From assembly GCA_946482595.1 (NCBI GenBank), contig CAMLSD010000055.1, positions 1 through 34,827 on the forward strand: a stretch of 34,827 bases of DNA, written 5' to 3'. Of this stretch, positions 33,630-34,827 are shown piece after piece (the first letter of the stretch is position 1; every line of letters begins with the position of its first letter). The position numbers and the translations under genes are program-made. Under the pieces are notes generated by a model that did not search any database, was not told the DNA's origin, and saw nothing but the letters and a program-made list of their open reading frames with translations. This DNA is from an uncultured Comamonadaceae bacterium. GTDB lineage: Bacteria > Pseudomonadota > Gammaproteobacteria > Burkholderiales > Burkholderiaceae.

Positions 33630-33645
33630 TGGCACCGCACTTGCA
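33630..33645 (+). promoter_or_regulatory. Sigma-54 (RpoN) promoter upstream of the ABC binding-protein gene
   Basis: TGGCAC (33630-33635), a 5-base spacer, then TTGCA (33641-33645) match the -24/-12 consensus TGGCAC-N5-TTGC at every invariant base. The start site would be about 33655, giving a leader near 36 bases before the ATG at 33692, with GGAG at 33681. An enhancer-binding activator site should lie upstream; I could not identify one with confidence. Confidence 0.75.
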
Positions 33646-33691
33646 ACAAGGTGTGTCACGACCCCATCGCGAGGGTTGCAGGAGACACCGC

Positions 33692-34827
33692 ATGACCCAC
33701 GTCCCGTCCCGGCGCCGCGCCGTCCTTGGCCTGACAGCCGCCGCACTTTCGGCACCAGCTTCGCTGCTGCGCGCACAGGCGCGCGACATCCGCCTGGCCC
33801 ACATCTACAGCCGCACAGGCGCCCTCGAAGCCTACGGCCGCCAGACGGCGATCGGCTTTGCAATGGGCCTGGAGTACGCCACCAGTGGCACCCTGCAGGT
33901 GGCAGGCCGGCGCCTGGTGGTGACTGAGGCCGACGACGAAGGCCGCCCCGACCGGGGCCAGGCCTTGCTGGAGGAGGCCTACGACAACGGCCGGGCCGAC
34001 CTGGCGATCGGCCCCACGTCGTCCGGTGTGGCCCTGGCGATGCTGCCGGTGGCTGCCGCCCGCAAGCGCATCCTGATGGTGGAGCCGGCGGTGGCCGACA
34101 GCATCACCGGTGAGCGCTGGAACCGCTATGTGTTCCGCACCGGACGCAACAGCAGCCAGGACGCCATCTCGAATGCGGTGGTGCTCGACCAGGCCGACAT
34201 GAACATCGCCACCCTGGCGCAGGACTCGGCCTTCGGCCGCAGCGGCATTGCGGCCTTCAAGGGCGCGATCCGCCGCGCCCGCCTGGTGCATGAAGACTAC
34301 CTTCCTGCCACCACCGCCCCCGACTTCACGGCCGCCGCACAGCGCTTTGCCGAGCGGCTGCGCGGGCTGCCCGGCCGCCGTGTCGTATGGATCCTCTGGG
34401 CGGGCGCGGGCAACCCCTTCGTGATCGCCGACGAGCTGCGGCGCCACGGCATCGAAGTGGCCACCGGCGGCAACACGCTGCCAGCCATGGTGCAGTTCAA
34501 CCGTGTGCCCGGCATGCAGGGCGCGGCGTACTACTACTACGCGTTTTCGCGCCACCCGGCCAACCTGTGGCTCGCGACGCAGCACTTCCTGCGGCATGCC
34601 GGGCCCCCCGACATGTTCACGGCCGGCGGTTTTGCCGCCGCCATGGCTGTGGTGGCCGCACTGCGCGCCAGCCAGGGCGACACCGACACCGAGCGCCTGA
34701 TCGGCCACATGGAAGGCCTGCGCTTCGAAACCCCCAAGGGCTGGATGAGCTTCCGCAAGGAAGACCACCAGGCCATGCAGTCGATGTACCACTTCCGTGT
34801 GCCCCCCGGCGCCTTTGCCGGCACCAT
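33692..34827 (+). CDS. Tat-exported ABC transporter substrate-binding protein, LivJ type (3' end outside window)
   Basis: Periplasmic binding protein of a branched-chain amino acid/amide-type ABC importer; 378 codons are visible and the frame is still open at the window edge. The N-terminus has a twin-arginine signal (PSRRRAVLGLTAAALSAPAS, cleavage near LLRAQA). The periplasmic-binding fold of class I is visible in IRLAHIYSRTGALEAYGRQT, FAMGLEYATSG, VTEADDEGRPDRGQALLEEA and DLAIGPTSSGVALAMLPVAA. Later blocks such as ATLAQDSAFGRSGIAAFKGA and MFTAGGFAAAMAVVAALR fit as well. The ligand cannot be told from sequence. The start has GGAG seven bases upstream. A sigma-54 promoter suggests control by nitrogen status or a specific activator. 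Confidence 0.9.
   Translation, partial: MTHVPSRRRAVLGLTAAALSAPASLLRAQARDIRLAHIYSRTGALEAYGRQTAIGFAMGLEYATSGTLQVAGRRLVVTEADDEGRPDRGQALLEEAYDNGRADLAIGPTSSGVALAMLPVAAARKRILMVEPAVADSITGERWNRYVFRTGRNSSQDAISNAVVLDQADMNIATLAQDSAFGRSGIAAFKGAIRRARLVHEDYLPATTAPDFTAAAQRFAERLRGLPGRRVVWILWAGAGNPFVIADELRRHGIEVATGGNTLPAMVQFNRVPGMQGAAYYYYAFSRHPANLWLATQHFLRHAGPPDMFTAGGFAAAMAVVAALRASQGDTDTERLIGHMEGLRFETPKGWMSFRKEDHQAMQSMYHFRVPPGAFAGT

Larger units (their letters stand above)
33069..33691. other. Gene-free region of 623 bases with repeats and a sigma-54 promoter
   Basis: No credible coding sequence was found. Several open frames on both strands exist only because the repeats translate in phase. The left part (33111-33372) holds two 110-base REPIN-like units and degenerate remnants (a GCCTGCGCAGGC palindrome at 33361-33372 and CCCCGGCATGACAC near 33396). 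The middle (about 33420-33620) shows nothing I can name. The right part holds the sigma-54 promoter and leader of the binding-protein gene. Confidence 0.8.

Noticed and set aside
33656..34792. 378-residue minus-strand frame at the right end
   Set aside because: Antisense of the ABC binding-protein gene, whose plus frame has a Tat signal, ribosome site and family motifs; the plus frame has no stop before the window edge.

Overview
The window is a GC-rich (roughly two thirds G+C by eye), densely coded piece of a betaproteobacterial chromosome. Gene content and order point to Burkholderiales, probably near Leptothrix, Sphaerotilus or Rubrivivax: yajC-secD-secF, a LysM-dprA-smg cluster divergent from def-fmt-htpX, slt next to 5-formyltetrahydrofolate cyclo-ligase and cca, and families such as DUF1631, DUF2917, DUF4136 and DUF6279. 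The genus is an inference. No tRNA, rRNA, CRISPR, prophage or transposase gene was found. Both ends cut genes: a chemoreceptor on the left and an ABC-transporter binding protein on the right.

Layout. 1-2059: 3' end of a methyl-accepting chemotaxis protein, convergent with an acyltransferase-3 membrane protein. 2160-5635: Sec accessory operon yajC-secD-secF. 5680-7983: a large DUF1631 protein. 8075-10989 (minus strand): LysM protein, dprA and smg, read right to left. 11239-13650: def, fmt and htpX, closed by a clear intrinsic terminator at 13676-13698. 13791-15358: a secreted DUF4124-like protein, a small lipoprotein and a TfoX-N-domain protein. 15181-16734: a DUF2917 gene divergent from a GcvA-like LysR regulator. 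16765-22462: 5-FCL, then slt, an NDUFA9-like reductase, a glutathione S-transferase and cca. 22594-25781: a tandem pair of DUF945 (YdgA-like) paralogs, each with its own copy of the same leader and promoter. 25976-26577: a two-TM zinc-ribbon protein and a DUF2905 protein. 26585-29892: a MidA/NDUFAF7-type methyltransferase divergent from a pterin and tRNA-thiolation operon (PTR1-like reductase, folB, ttcA). 29937-33068: two lipoproteins (DUF4136, DUF6279), glmU and a cysteine-rich CWC protein. 33069-33691 has no gene: it holds two copies of a 110-bp REPIN-like repeat and a near-consensus sigma-54 promoter. 33692 to the end: a Tat-exported ABC substrate-binding protein.

How the genes fit together. 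Most are housekeeping: protein export and membrane quality control (yajC, secDF, htpX), initiator-Met processing (def, fmt), tRNA maturation (cca, ttcA), pterin and folate metabolism (5-FCL, pteridine reductase, folB, fmt as formyl-THF user), cell wall (glmU, slt, LysM protein) and DNA uptake (dprA).

I see no clear undescribed multi-gene system. The most interesting signals are the duplicated DUF945 locus with duplicated promoter leader, the 12-bp palindrome between promoter hexamers of the DUF2917 gene facing the LysR gene, the 178-bp antisense overlap of the TfoX-like and DUF2917 genes, the REPIN pair, and the sigma-54 promoter in front of the binding protein.
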